The notes under the pieces are model-generated. The model was not told where the DNA came from and made no database searches. It saw only the letters and a program-made list of their open reading frames with translations. From Cliona cf. orientalis (taxonomy: Eukaryota; Porifera; Demospongiae; Clionaida; Clionaidae), in NCBI GenBank assembly GCA_963930775.1, contig OZ005703.1:6448001-6512000 (forward strand): 64,000 nucleotides of DNA, written 5' to 3'. This document shows, piece by piece, positions 1 through 10,206 of this stretch; within the stretch, counting starts at the first letter, position 1, and each line of letters opens with the position of its first letter. Position numbers and translations under genes: made by a program.

Positions 1-1250
1 GAAAGTGCCAATTGAATGAAAAATAGGAAAGGAACTTTTGAAAGAATTGAAAAGGGTAAAGAATAAAGATTATTGTAGGGATACTTACAAACAATGTAAG
101 GATGATGATTGCTGTGATGGCGTATGGAAGATGTTCATTTCCAAAGTACTGGACAGTGGGGGTATAGTATAATCCATATTGTACTTCTTTTGACCCCAGT
201 TTGTAGATAGTAGTATAGGAATCAAAAGATCAGCAGAGACACTCAACACTTTGATATAAGATAGCAAAAAGAAAGTAGCAAAGGAATCGATAATTGATGT
301 ACGAATGTCCCAGGACTTTCGAAATACAGAAAGCACATTGTGAAACGGCTTCCATATGATTACTACCACAGCAAACCGTCTATCATGGAGCTCAATAAGT
401 AAGTATGAAAGAAGTATCAATAAAAATGGATAAAGTGCAAGGAAGTAGTCCAGGGCTAATGCTTGAAGGGTGGTCACATTGAGGCAAATATCAGGAATGA
501 CAGAACGAAATAAGTCAAGATTCCAAAAACTGTAAAACACTGTGAATGTCTTCGCTGCTATCAACAGATGTGGATTACGATGGCTCAATTCAGACATCAT
601 CAGACGGATAAATGCAGGCATAGTGATGACTTGACTGAACCAGACTACTCCATGAAGACGAGAAGACGTCACATTGATTTTAAAGATGACCACAAAGAGG
701 TAGAAGAATGTGAGTGGCACAGATCCGGCTAAGATGAACTTCCACCAGTTCTTATGGCCATCTGGACACTTCACACAACTGAGATTGTATGAGAGTACAA
801 ATGGACTGTATCCCTCTTCACAATCACCACATAGTAGACCCGTTCTGTGAAAGCTAGCACAGACTGATTTATTGAGCAGTACTTCTGGCTTTTGTGGCAG
901 TTTGTGATGAATATGATCCACTTTTTTGATGCTAATACAGTTATAGAAGCATAGTCCAAGATAGGTGGATCCAGTCCGTCTATCATAGGTCACACAGTGG
1001 CAGTCTAGAACAGCTGCTCTCTACGTTCAATGTCACACACCACTTCATAGCTGTGTTCATTTCCACACTCACAAATGTTCTGTGAGTTACAAATGAACCA
1101 TGTTGGACATGCACTATCCTTATGGCAGTGAGGATATCTAACTTCTCTCAATTTAATAGTGCCGACTTTGGTGTATCTCCCTTGACTTGCTGACTTACTA
1201 AGCACTATGACTAACATCAAGATAGATAATAAATCTTTTGACATGTTCAT
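1..1250 (-). pseudogene. Multi-pass membrane receptor family, copy 1 (frameshifted, cut by window edge)
   Basis: This is a copy of the family seen intact at 4547-6241 and 7874-9562. The N-terminus (1250 downward) has the signal peptide and the Cys-rich start, and 993 downward has the GLLCGDCEEGYSP motif and the first membrane segments. Aligned to the intact copies it carries two reading-frame breaks: one base missing near 1010-1020 (GCTGCTCTCTACG against GCTGCCTCTCCACG in the sister copies) and two extra bases in a TAG repeat near 205-215, after which the conserved YTPTVQYFGNEHLP segment is read out of frame. The C-terminal third lies beyond position 1. Sequence identity to the intact copies is otherwise high, so inactivation looks recent, unless the breaks are base-calling errors. 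Confidence 0.75.
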
Positions 1251-2105
1251 ATTTATGTTGAACAGTAGCTACGTGCAGAATATTCAATTTTTTTACAATT
1301 TTGTGTCTAATGATATTTTGGGGCAAATATAGCACACTTGTACACTTGCACACCTTTGTTCTTATATGGCTTCATTCAATAAGTACACAAAAACACATAT
1401 CATGGCAAAGCTAACAGAGTCGTTATGATAGGCACCAGGAAAACACACAAATACCTGTCAAAACTTTAGAGAAATGACCCTGAATTAACTGAAATAATAT
1501 TCCCTGCTAAGAATATTTGTAAACTGAAGACTCAATCGCTTTTGAATTCAACTTGAGTCAACAGAATTTATAGCTAATAGATCAGAACAGATCTCTTATA
1601 GCAATGCCATTTTAGCCAAAATATTACAGCCATGGAATAACATGATAACATTATTATTGTACCTGGTTGTAAGTGAGTTACGTTTCATTTGTAATATTGA
1701 TGTACTAAACTACTGGTACAAAGTAATATGGATCAGTACCTTGTATAAATTTACTAGTGATTTTTGTATTTTAATGTAGGAATGTGTACTATATGACACT
1801 GAAAGCTAATAATACGGAAACGAGTACAAGTCGTTATCGTAATTTACAGTGTATGCACGTGTGCACACATTTACCGTGTTTACGCTAATGAAACACATGA
1901 TCTAAATAGCACAATACGCGTTCTATATATATACATGTATAGCTAGGATTTTTCACAGTGTATCTGGGAGTGCGTGACGCATAGTTTGAAATTGCAATTT
2001 TTTTAGCTTGTGTTCTATTTGAATAAACACGGTACACAAAAATAACACAAAATGTTTAGTACAACATAGAAATAAGTAACTTTTGTGTTCACAGAATCTA
2101 TAGCT
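1251..2105. other. Upstream region of copy 1; no gene seen
   Basis: AT-rich spacer. It starts with the block shared by the upstream regions of all copies (GGGGCAAATATAGCACACTTG near 1320-1345, and a related GACCCTGAATTAACTGAAATAATATTCCCTG stretch near 1475-1505), so it is probably the promoter region of copy 1. The rest shows only short alternating TA and CA runs. No open frame here has recognisable protein features. Confidence 0.6.
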
Positions 2106-3438
2106 CTAGTAACTGGTATTATTTTTAATACACCTCATTCTTATTCTTAAAATAATCCAGATAGTATTACTAATAAATATTGCTATGTATACTATTGGAA
2201 TACAGGCTGTCAAAAAAGGAAGATATATAGAGAAGATTTTTCCTATTGTTATAACGTCTCTTGAAATCACAACAATGAAAGCTAAGGAAAATAATAAGAC
2301 CATTGCTTCTGGCTTTTGTGGCAGTTTATTATGAATATGATGTTTATGCATGCATAAACTAGAGTTAATCGCGCCATGCCAACACACACGGCCCATCTCC
2401 AGAGTGCCATCATGCAGGGCGCATGCGCACATAAGTATAGACCTCATGCTCGTTCCAGTTAACGCACATCCCTGCTCTGCAATGCAGAAGAAGCTCCGTG
2501 GTGAAAAAATGCCCTTCCCACCCACCCAGACAACCGAAACATCATGCACTCACCAGCTAGTACACGCACACACATACATACACACACATACACTAGCATA
2601 GTAGGCGAAGCTGACTCGCAGTTGACCATTTTCCTGTGATTTAATGGTCATACGTACCAGCATCTTTGTTCTTGTAATGCTAGATGTCACCACCCTGGTA
2701 CTGGTTGGCACTCGACTTCACGGTCGGGACTCCCACGCTGGCTCTGTGGCCAGTTGGTACCTGACCTGAGGTTGAGACTAGCTCCCACGCTGGTACTAGC
2801 CTATTCTCCAGTTGGTACCTGGCCTCTAACGGCAGGACTCCCACGCTCGTAATCAAATATGGTGACCTCGACTATAATTTCCATATCTAAGTTACCCAGC
2901 TGCAGTCAGCAACCCAAGTTACGCCCAAAATATTCCTTACGAGTGTGCATAATAGTTTGTGCAATTGAACACCTATATGTAGGTGAACAATGGCAAGAAC
3001 AGGTACTATCTAGTATGTGCGCTGTAAACATTTCCACATCGGTTTGTGTAATGATTAATTACTGTACCTGTATGATTATAATATTCATGTATACAAGTTG
3101 GCATGAAACAGCTATTAAATGTTATTACAGTTGTAGAAGCACAGTCCAAGATAGGTGGATCCAGTCTGTCTATCATAGGTCACACTGTAGCAGTCTAGAA
3201 CAGCTGCCTCTCCACGTTCAATGTCACACACCACTTCATAGCTGTGTTCATTTCCACACTCACAATTGTTCTGTGAGTTACAAATGAACCATATTGGACA
3301 TGCACTATCATTATTACAGTGAGGATATCTAGCTTCTCTCGATTTAATAGTGCCGACTTTGGTGTATCTCTCTTGACTTGATTGACTAAGCACTGTAACT
3401 AACATCAAGATAGATAATAGACCTTTTGACGTGTTCAT
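2106..3438 (-). pseudogene. Multi-pass membrane receptor family, internally deleted and interrupted copy
   Basis: Three pieces of the family lie here in the right order on the minus strand. 3438-3115 gives the signal peptide and first Cys-rich segment, ending at LGLCFYNC. 2340-2300 gives HIHNKLPQKPEA, which in intact copies follows about ten residues later. Directly fused to it, 2300-2106 gives the C-terminal membrane segment (LAFIVVISRDV to RMRCIK). So about 1.1 kb coding for the middle of the protein has been deleted, and about 770 bp of unrelated DNA (2341-3113) is inserted between the first two pieces. The insertion removes the frame, so this cannot encode the family protein. Confidence 0.75.
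2341..3113. mobile_element. ~770-bp insertion inside a receptor pseudogene
   Basis: This DNA interrupts the family homology: both flanks continue the receptor gene, and intact copies lack it. It begins with the palindrome TTTATGCATGCATAAA and contains a degenerate tandem repeat at about 2700-2850 with units built around CTCCCACGCTGG and CCAGTTGGTACCTG(A/G)CCT. No transposase-like frame is visible and no clear target duplication is left (ATGTT occurs on both sides but is too short to trust). It may be a non-autonomous element or a filler from a repair event. Confidence 0.5.
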
Positions 3439-3958
3439 GTTTACTTTGAACAGTAGCTACATGCAAAATATTCTTGATGTTTACAATTATTTTTTGTGAT
3501 CAGACTATATTATTTGCATAGTCCAAGATCAAATGGCAAATACAGCACACTATAGCACACTTTTGGGGCAAATATAGCACACTTGCACACAGTATTGCAT
3601 ACTTTTGCCTTTAATCTTATGGCTTCATACAATAAGTACACAGGAACACACATCAAAGCTTTAGAATCATTATGATAGGCAGATAGTGTATAATATAGCA
3701 ACCCGAAAGATACTTCAGAGGAATGACCCTGAATCACCTGAAATAATATTCCCTGCTAAAAAAATTAAATTTTGTCAACTAAGGACTTGATCGCTTTTGA
3801 ATTCAACTTGAGCCAACATAATTTATCTGATCAGATCTCTTATAACAATGCCACTTTAACATTAAATTTTATTAGCCAAAATGTTACAGCAGTGGAATAA
3901 ATCATAATATTATTATTGTACCTGATTGTAAATGAAATTAATTACGTTTCATTTGTAA
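3439..3958. other. Upstream region of the interrupted copy
   Basis: Contains the family's upstream block in expanded form: TAGCACAC occurs three times between 3540 and 3585, followed by the conserved GCCTTTAATCTTATGGCTTCATACAATAAG region and the GAATGACCCTGAATCACCTGAAATAATATTCCCTG stretch. No gene seen. Confidence 0.6.
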
Positions 3959-4122
3959 TACCGTATAGCCGGAAAATTTGACAGGGAATTAAATTTGGTG
4001 GTTTGTCAATCTATATCACAGCCACCAAATTAAATCCACCAAAATTTCCTATACTCGCATATATACATATGGCAATCCCCGTACCGAACTGCCAAATTTA
4101 AATCTGCTAATATTCTGCTAAT
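3959..4122 (+). mobile_element. MITE family A, copy 1 (right end missing)
   Basis: Begins with TACCGTATAGCCGGAAA, the terminal inverted repeat of the intact copy at 51222-51443, and continues with the family body (TTAAATTTGGTGG, CCACCAAATTAAATCC, GGCAATCCCCGTACCGAACTG). It diverges after about 4122, before the right terminus. No coding potential. Confidence 0.75.
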
Positions 4123-4254
4123 ACACATGCACACATGCGTACACATAATGTCAATGTCATATCTTAACCCCTACAAAATTATGTAGTAGCTAGTAACAAT
4201 ACTGACTGGAGATTCTGTTAATTTCCCTGAATGTGTAATTATGGTCATATATGC

Positions 4255-4446
4255 ATGCTGCCCGTGTCCATGAGCCACTTAGGTGGGTAGGGAGAGTTTC
4301 CATGGAACAAAAGAGCTTTTCAACCTACCACCCCTAGTTCTCAAGGCTAGGCACCTATGTGGCTCTGCCTTTTGCTTAAATTAGGTTTGCCTGAGCAGGC
4401 AGTGAGATGGTTTTCCCCTTAGGTTTGGATTGGTAGTAGAAGATAA
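4255..4446. repeat. Dispersed repeat B, copy 1
   Basis: The stretch from GGCACCTATGTGGCTCTGCC to AAGATAAAC recurs at 43920-44040 and 60728-60842. Here it is preceded by an inverted partner (GAGCCACTTAGGTGG near 4270 against CACCTATGTGGCTC near 4350), so it may be a hairpin element. No open frame. Confidence 0.6.
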
Positions 4447-4546
4447 ACCTACTGAATTTTCATGTGCAAACACACACAATAACACAAAAATGTTCAGTAC
4501 AACAGCGAATTGTATGTTCACAAAACCCATAACCCTAACTTATAAT

Positions 4547-6241
4547 CTAGTGTAATTTAACACACCTCGTTTTTGAAATAATCCAGAAACTAATAAATGT
4601 TCCTATATATACAATTGGAATACTGGCAGTCAATGAAGGAAAAAGAGTATTAAATATAATAGAGGAGAGTTTTGCAACATCTCTTGAAATTATAGCAATG
4701 AAGATTAAACTTAGTAGAATGTAGAACACTGTGTCCATTATAGAATAGCGGCAAGCAACCTTCTTATATGGTTGTATATTTATTGCAACTATTGAGAGGG
4801 TAAGGATAGTAATAAGACCATATATAAAGAACATCATCGACAAAGTCATCCCGTATATGATAAAAAACAGTAGTCGAATCAGATGGATGAGGATTGAAAA
4901 CCATCGACAGTCAAATGTCCCAGGTTCAGTCCCGTCCTTATAGCAGCCTTGAAAGGAGTCAACAAAGGCGTGGAGAAAGTGCCAATTGAATGGAAAATAG
5001 GAAAGGAACTTTTGAAAGAATTGAAAAGGGTAAAGAATAAAGATTATTGTAGGGATACTCACAAACAATGTAAGGATGATGATCGCTGTGATGGCATATG
5101 GAAGATGTTCATTTCCAAAGTATTGGACAGTGGGGGTATAGAATAGCCCAAATCGAACTTTGTTTGACCCCAATTCATATATGGTAGTAGGAATCAAAAT
5201 ATCAGTAGAGACAGTCAACACTTTGACATAAGACAGCAAAAAGAAAGTAGCAAAGGAATCAATAATTGATGTACGAATGTCCCATGACTTTCGAAACACA
5301 GAAAGCACCTTGCGGAGTGGCTTCCATATGAGTACTATTACAGTATACTGTCGATCGTGGAGCTCAATAAGTAAATATGAAAGAATTATTAATACGAATG
5401 GATAAAGTGCAAGGAAGTAGTCCAGAGCTAATGCTTGAAGTGTGGTCACATTGAGACAAATATCAGGAATGACGGAACGAAACAAGTCAAGATTCCAAAA
5501 ACTGTAAAACACTATGAATGTCTTTCCTGCTATTAGCAGATGTGGATTACGATGGCTCAATTCAAACATGACCTGACGGATAAATTGAGGCGTAGTGATG
5601 ACTTGACTGAACCAGACTACCCCATGAAGGCGAGAAGAGGTCACATTGATGTTAAAGATGACCACAAAGAGGTAGAAGAATGTGAGCGGTACAGATCCAC
5701 CTAGAATGAACTTCCACCAGTTTTTATGGCCATCTGGACACTTCACGCAACTGAGATTGTATGAGAGTACAAATGGACTGTATCCCTCTTCACAATCGCC
5801 ACATAGTAGACCTGTTCTGTGAAAGGTAGCACAGACTGAATTGTTGAGCAGTGCTTCTGGCGTTTGTGGCAATTTGTTATGAATATGATCCACTTTTTTA
5901 ATGTTATCACAGTTGTAGAAGCACAGTCCAAGATAGGTGGATCCAGTCTGTTTATCATAGGTCACACAGTGGCAGTCTAGAATAGCTGCCTCTCCACGTT
6001 CAATGTCACACACCACTTCATAGCTGTGTTCATTTCCACACTTACAAATGTTCTGTGAGTTACAAATGAACCATGTTGGACATGCACTATCATGATTACA
6101 GTGAGGATATCTAACTTCTCTCGATTTGATAGTGCCGACTTTGGTGTATCTCCCTTGACTTGACTGACTAAGCACTGTAACTAACATCAAGATAGATAGT
6201 AGACCTTTTGACATATTCATGTTTATGTTGAACAAATACAT
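4547..6241 (-). CDS. Multi-pass membrane protein with Cys-rich ectodomain (intact paralogue)
   Basis: Single-exon frame of up to 564 codons. The likely start is the internal MNMSK methionine at about 6220, since sister copies start there; it heads a signal peptide (LLSILMLVTVLS). The ectodomain (about residues 30-175) holds regularly spaced cysteines, including CPTWFICNSQNICKCG and GLLCGDCEEGYSP, and N-glycosylation sites. From about residue 180 there are seven to eight hydrophobic segments (for example VPLTFFYLFVVIF, YFLALYPFVLIILSYLL and FYILLSLIFIAII). I do not recognise a named family with known function; the layout suggests a surface receptor or sensor. It sits in a head-to-tail array of paralogues and has the conserved upstream block at 6290-6352. 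Transport or channel activity is not excluded. Confidence 0.85.
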   Translation of the reverse strand: MYLFNINMNMSKGLLSILMLVTVLSQSSQGRYTKVGTIKSREVRYPHCNHDSACPTWFICNSQNICKCGNEHSYEVVCDIERGEAAILDCHCVTYDKQTGSTYLGLCFYNCDNIKKVDHIHNKLPQTPEALLNNSVCATFHRTGLLCGDCEEGYSPFVLSYNLSCVKCPDGHKNWWKFILGGSVPLTFFYLFVVIFNINVTSSRLHGVVWFSQVITTPQFIRQVMFELSHRNPHLLIAGKTFIVFYSFWNLDLFRSVIPDICLNVTTLQALALDYFLALYPFVLIILSYLLIELHDRQYTVIVLIWKPLRKVLSVFRKSWDIRTSIIDSFATFFLLSYVKVLTVSTDILIPTTIYELGSNKVRFGLFYTPTVQYFGNEHLPYAITAIIILTLFVSIPTIIFILYPFQFFQKFLSYFPFNWHFLHAFVDSFQGCYKDGTEPGTFDCRWFSILIHLIRLLFFIIYGMTLSMMFFIYGLITILTLSIVAINIQPYKKVACRYSIMDTVFYILLSLIFIAIISRDVAKLSSIIFNTLFPSLTASIPIVYIGTFISFWIISKTRCVKLH

Positions 6242-6289
6242 GCAGAATATTCAAGATTTTTTACAATTTTGTGTCTATTTAATTATTTA

Positions 6290-6352
6290 GTCCAAGATCA
6301 AAGGGAAAATACAGCACACTTTTGGGGCAAATATAGCACACTTGCACAGTTT
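6290..6352 (-). promoter_or_regulatory. Shared upstream block of the receptor array
   Basis: GTCCAAGATCAAA followed by AAATACAGCACACTTTTGGGGCAAATATAGCACACTTGCAC. The same block lies 50-130 bp upstream of the start codon in other array copies: about 1318-1350, 3519-3592 and 7121-7192. Its conservation, against drifting surroundings, suggests a common promoter or 5' UTR element; it may also just reflect shared descent. Confidence 0.5.
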
Positions 6353-6701
6353 TAGCCTTTGTTCTTATATGGCTTTGTACAATAAGTATACACAAGAACA
6401 CATATCAAAGCTAACAGAGCTGTTATGATAGGCAGATAGTGTAGCAACCAGGAAAACAACACAGATACCTATCAAAACTTTAGAGGAATGACCTTGAATT
6501 AACTGAAATAATATTCGCTGCCAAGAAACTTTGTCAACTGAAGACTCGATCGCTTTTGGATTCAACTTGAGCCAACAGAATTTAGCTAGTAGATCTGATC
6601 AGATATCTTATATAGCAATGCCATTTTAACCAAAATGATACAGCCGCGGAATAATAATAGTTATTACGATAATAATATTATTATACCAGATTATAAGTAT
6701 A

Positions 6702-7070
6702 TTACAATTTATTATGAATATGATCCACTTTTTTAATGCTATTACAGTTGTAGAAGCACAGTCCAAGATAGGTGGATCCAGTCTGTCTATCATAGGTCAC
6801 ACAGTGGCAGTCTAGAACAGCTGCCTCTCCACGTTGAATATCACACACCACTTTATAGCTGTGTTCATTTCCACACTCACAAATGTTCTGTGAGTTACAA
6901 ATGAACCATGTTGGACATGCAGTATCATTATTACAGTGAGGATATCTAATTTCTCTCGATTTAATAGTGCCGACTTTGGTGTATCTCTCTTGACTTGACT
7001 GACTAAGCACTGTAACTAACATCAAGATAGATAGTAGACCTTTTGACATGTTCATGTTTATGTTGAACAA
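6702..7070 (-). pseudogene. N-terminal fragment of the multi-pass receptor
   Basis: Encodes the signal peptide and first ~115 residues of the family (ending at HIHNKL) and then runs into duplicated upstream DNA instead of the rest of the gene. It is the coding part of unit 2 of the partial tandem duplication. It could make a short secreted Cys-rich fragment, since the signal peptide and frame are intact and it keeps its own upstream block at 7121-7192, but there is no evidence for use. Confidence 0.7.
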
Positions 7071-7873
7071 TAGCTACATGCAGAACATTCAAGATTTTTT
7101 ATAATTTTGTGTCTAATTATATAGTCCAAGATCAAAGAGCAAATACAGCACACTTTTGGGGCAAATATAGCACACTTGTACACTTGCACACTTTTAGCCT
7201 TTATTCTTATATGGCTTCGTACAATAGGTACACAAGAACACATATCAAAGCTAACAGAGTTGTTATGATAGGCACATATATAGTGTAACAACCAGGAAAA
7301 CAACACAGATACCTATCAAAACTTTAGAGGAATGACCTTGAATTAACTGAAATAATATTCGCTGCCAAGAAACTTTGTCAACTGAAGACTCGATCGCTTT
7401 TGGATTCAACTTGAGCCAACAGAATTTAGCTAGTAGATCTGATCAGATATCTTATATAGCAATGCCATTTTAACCAAAATGATACAGCCGCGGAATAATA
7501 ATAGTTATTACGATAATAATATTATTATACCAGATTATAAGTATATTACAATTCATTTGTAATATTGATGTACTAATTTACTGGATACAATGTAATATAA
7601 ATCAGTATCTTGATTCAGAATATAATATTAAATTTTGTTAGTGATCGTTGTGTTTTAATGTATTCTGTTACTAGATACTGAAAGCTAAAAATACGGAAAA
7701 AAATAACAACTATAAATTATTATTATAATTTACAGTGTATGCATATACGCACGCATGCATGCATGCATACACACACACACAAATAACACAAAAATGTTTA
7801 GTACAACATAGTGAATAAGAAATAAGTGAATTGTGTGTTCACAAAACCTATAGCCCTAACTGTATTACTTCTT

Positions 7874-9562
7874 TTAAATTTTAATACACCTCATTCTTAT
7901 TCTTAAAATAATCCAGATGCTAATAAATGTTGCTATGTATACAATTGGAATACAGGCTGTCAAAAAAGGAAGATATATAGAGAAGACTTTTCCTATTGTT
8001 ATATATATAACGTCTCTCGAAATAGCAACAATGAAAGCTAAGCTTAGTAGAATATAGAAAACCGTATCCATTAAGGAATAGCAAGATGCAACCTTCTTAT
8101 ATGGTTGTATGTTTATTGCAACTATTGAAAGAGTAAGGAAAGCAATAAGACTGTATACAAAGAACATCACTGACAAAGTCATTCCGTATAGAGTGAAGAA
8201 CAGTAGTCGAATCAGATGGATGAGTGTTGAAAACCATCGAAAGTCAAATGATCCAGATTCAGTCCCATCCTTATAGTGGCCTTGAAAGGAGTCAACAAAG
8301 GCATGAAGAAAATGCCAATTGAATGGAAAGCAGGAAAGAAACTTTTGAAAGAATTGAAAAGGGTAAAGAATTAGGATCAGTGTAGGGATACTTACAAACA
8401 GTGTAAGGATGATGATTGCTGTGATGGCATATGGAAGATGTTCATTTCCAAAATACTGGACAGTGGGAGTGTAGTATAGCCCAAATCGAACTTTATTTGA
8501 CCCCAGTTTGTAGATAATTGTGGGAAATAAAAGATCAGCAGAGACACTCAACACTTTGACATAAGATAGCAAAAAGAAAGTAGCAAAGGAATCAATAATT
8601 GATGTACGAATGTCCCAGGACTTTCGAAACACAGAAAGCACCTTGTGAAATGGCTTCCATATGATAACTACCACAGCAAACCGTCTATCATGGAGCTCAA
8701 TAAGTAAGTATGAAAGAAGTATTAACACAAATGGATAGAGTGCAAGGAAGTAGTCCAGGGCTAATGCTTGAAGGGTGGTCACATTGAGACAAATATCAGG
8801 AAGGACAGAACGAAACAAATCAAGGTTCCAAAAACTGTAAAACACTATGAATGTCTTTCCTGCTATTAGCAGATATGGATTATGATGGCTCAATTCAAAC
8901 ATGACCTGACGGATAAATTGAGGCATAGATATGACTTGACTGAACCAGACTACTCCATGAAGACGAGAAGACGTCACATTGATGTTAAAGATCACCACAA
9001 AGAGGTAGAAAAATGTAAGAGGTACAGACGCAACCAAAATGAACTTCCACCAGTTTTTATGGGCCTCTGGACACTTAACACAGCTAAGATTGTATGAGAG
9101 TACGAGTGGACTGTATCCCTCTTCACAGTCACCACACAATAGTCCTGCTCTGTGAAAGTGAGTACAGACTGATTTATTGAGCAACATTTCTGGATTTTGT
9201 GGCAGTTTATTATGAATGGGATCCACTTCTTTATTTGGGTTGACGTTAATACAGTTGTAGAAGCACAGTCCAAAATCGGTGGATCCAGTCTGTCTATCAT
9301 AGGTCACACAGTAGCAGTCTAGAACAGCTGCCTCTCCACGTTTAATGTCACACACCACTTCATAGCTGTGTTCATTTCCACACTCACAAATGTTCTGTGA
9401 GTTACAAACGAACCATGTTGGACATGTACTATCATTATTGCAGTGAGGATATCTAACTTCTCTCTGTTTCATAGTACTGATGTTGGTATTTGTCCCTTGA
9501 CTTGACTGGCTAAGTACTATAGCTAGCCACAAGATAGATAGACCATCTTTTGACACCTTCAT
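7874..9562 (-). CDS. Multi-pass membrane protein with Cys-rich ectodomain (intact paralogue)
   Basis: Single-exon frame of 562 codons, starting MKVSKDG with a signal peptide (LSILWLAIVLSQ). Same layout as 4547-6241: Cys-rich ectodomain with CPTWFVCNSQNICECG and GLLCGDCEEGYSP, then seven to eight hydrophobic segments and a short basic tail (RIRMRCIK). Against its neighbour it differs mostly in the first 60 residues and has a three-residue insertion (NPN) in the ectodomain. It is the rightmost member of the array and lies tail-away from HEATR1 (divergent, ~640 bp apart). Function unknown; a surface receptor or sensor is inferred from topology only. Confidence 0.85.
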   Translation of the reverse strand: MKVSKDGLSILWLAIVLSQSSQGTNTNISTMKQREVRYPHCNNDSTCPTWFVCNSQNICECGNEHSYEVVCDIKRGEAAVLDCYCVTYDRQTGSTDFGLCFYNCINVNPNKEVDPIHNKLPQNPEMLLNKSVCTHFHRAGLLCGDCEEGYSPLVLSYNLSCVKCPEAHKNWWKFILVASVPLTFFYLFVVIFNINVTSSRLHGVVWFSQVISMPQFIRQVMFELSHHNPYLLIAGKTFIVFYSFWNLDLFRSVLPDICLNVTTLQALALDYFLALYPFVLILLSYLLIELHDRRFAVVVIIWKPFHKVLSVFRKSWDIRTSIIDSFATFFLLSYVKVLSVSADLLFPTIIYKLGSNKVRFGLYYTPTVQYFGNEHLPYAITAIIILTLFVSIPTLILILYPFQFFQKFLSCFPFNWHFLHAFVDSFQGHYKDGTESGSFDFRWFSTLIHLIRLLFFTLYGMTLSVMFFVYSLIAFLTLSIVAINIQPYKKVASCYSLMDTVFYILLSLAFIVAISRDVIYITIGKVFSIYLPFLTACIPIVYIATFISIWIILRIRMRCIKI

Positions 9563-10206
9563 GTTATAATAGTGTTACATGTACAACAGATTTAAGGGGT
9601 AGCCATTAAACAATTAATAAATACAAAACTCAAAAATATTGTACCTGATCGTAACACTAATTAATTGGTTTACTATGATGCATTGAACTATGGTGGTAAT
9701 ATGGATCAGTACTTTACTATAAACCTATAGATATGAAAATTTTACTTGTAGTTTTTGTATTAATTTTGTGACCATGGAGCTATGAAAGGAGTGACTATTA
9801 ATTTGGGACTTTATAGTATATTGCTTGTTGTATATACTAAGTAGTAGTATTCTGTAGAGTATTCCCACTCTATGCCATAATAATAATAATTATTATTATT
9901 ATTATAGCTACATTGTTGTACCCTGATCCCCGATAAGAGATACTATACTCGAGCTCACTACTGTATACATTTGTACACTATCAATGATAATTGTTTTGTT
10001 TTTACTGTCATCTTCCCCAAATTATCAATCCTTTTTCTCATAGCATGTCACTATAATTACTTTTTAAAGTTTGCTTTTTTACATATATATGACACTGAAA
10101 ATTTAACAGTACGGAAATTTAGTACTCATTTACAGCTACTTTACTATGCATGCACATGTACACATGCACACATTACACATGCATACATGTGCACACACAC
10201 ACACAG
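9563..10206. other. Spacer between receptor array and HEATR1 exons
   Basis: AT-rich, with a TAA/TTA run at 9880-9905 and CA-rich DNA at 10140-10206 that runs up to a CAG at 10204-10206. If that CAG is a splice acceptor, this is the 3' part of a long HEATR1 intron; if not, it is the 5' flank of a shortened gene. Confidence 0.5.

Larger units (their letters stand above)
5872..7553. repeat. ~840-bp partial tandem duplication (two units)
   Basis: Unit 1 (about 5872-6711) is the first ~120 codons of the intact copy at 4547-6241 plus its upstream DNA. Unit 2 (about 6712-7553) repeats the same content. The last ~240 bp of the two units (6473-6710 and 7312-7551) look identical by eye, while the parts nearer the gene differ at scattered positions. 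The junction reads CAATTTATTATGAATATGATCC near 6707-6725. Confidence 0.8.

Noticed and set aside
2350..2601. Plus-strand 83-codon frame in the inserted DNA
   Set aside because: Ends in a CA-repeat His/Thr run and has no domain.
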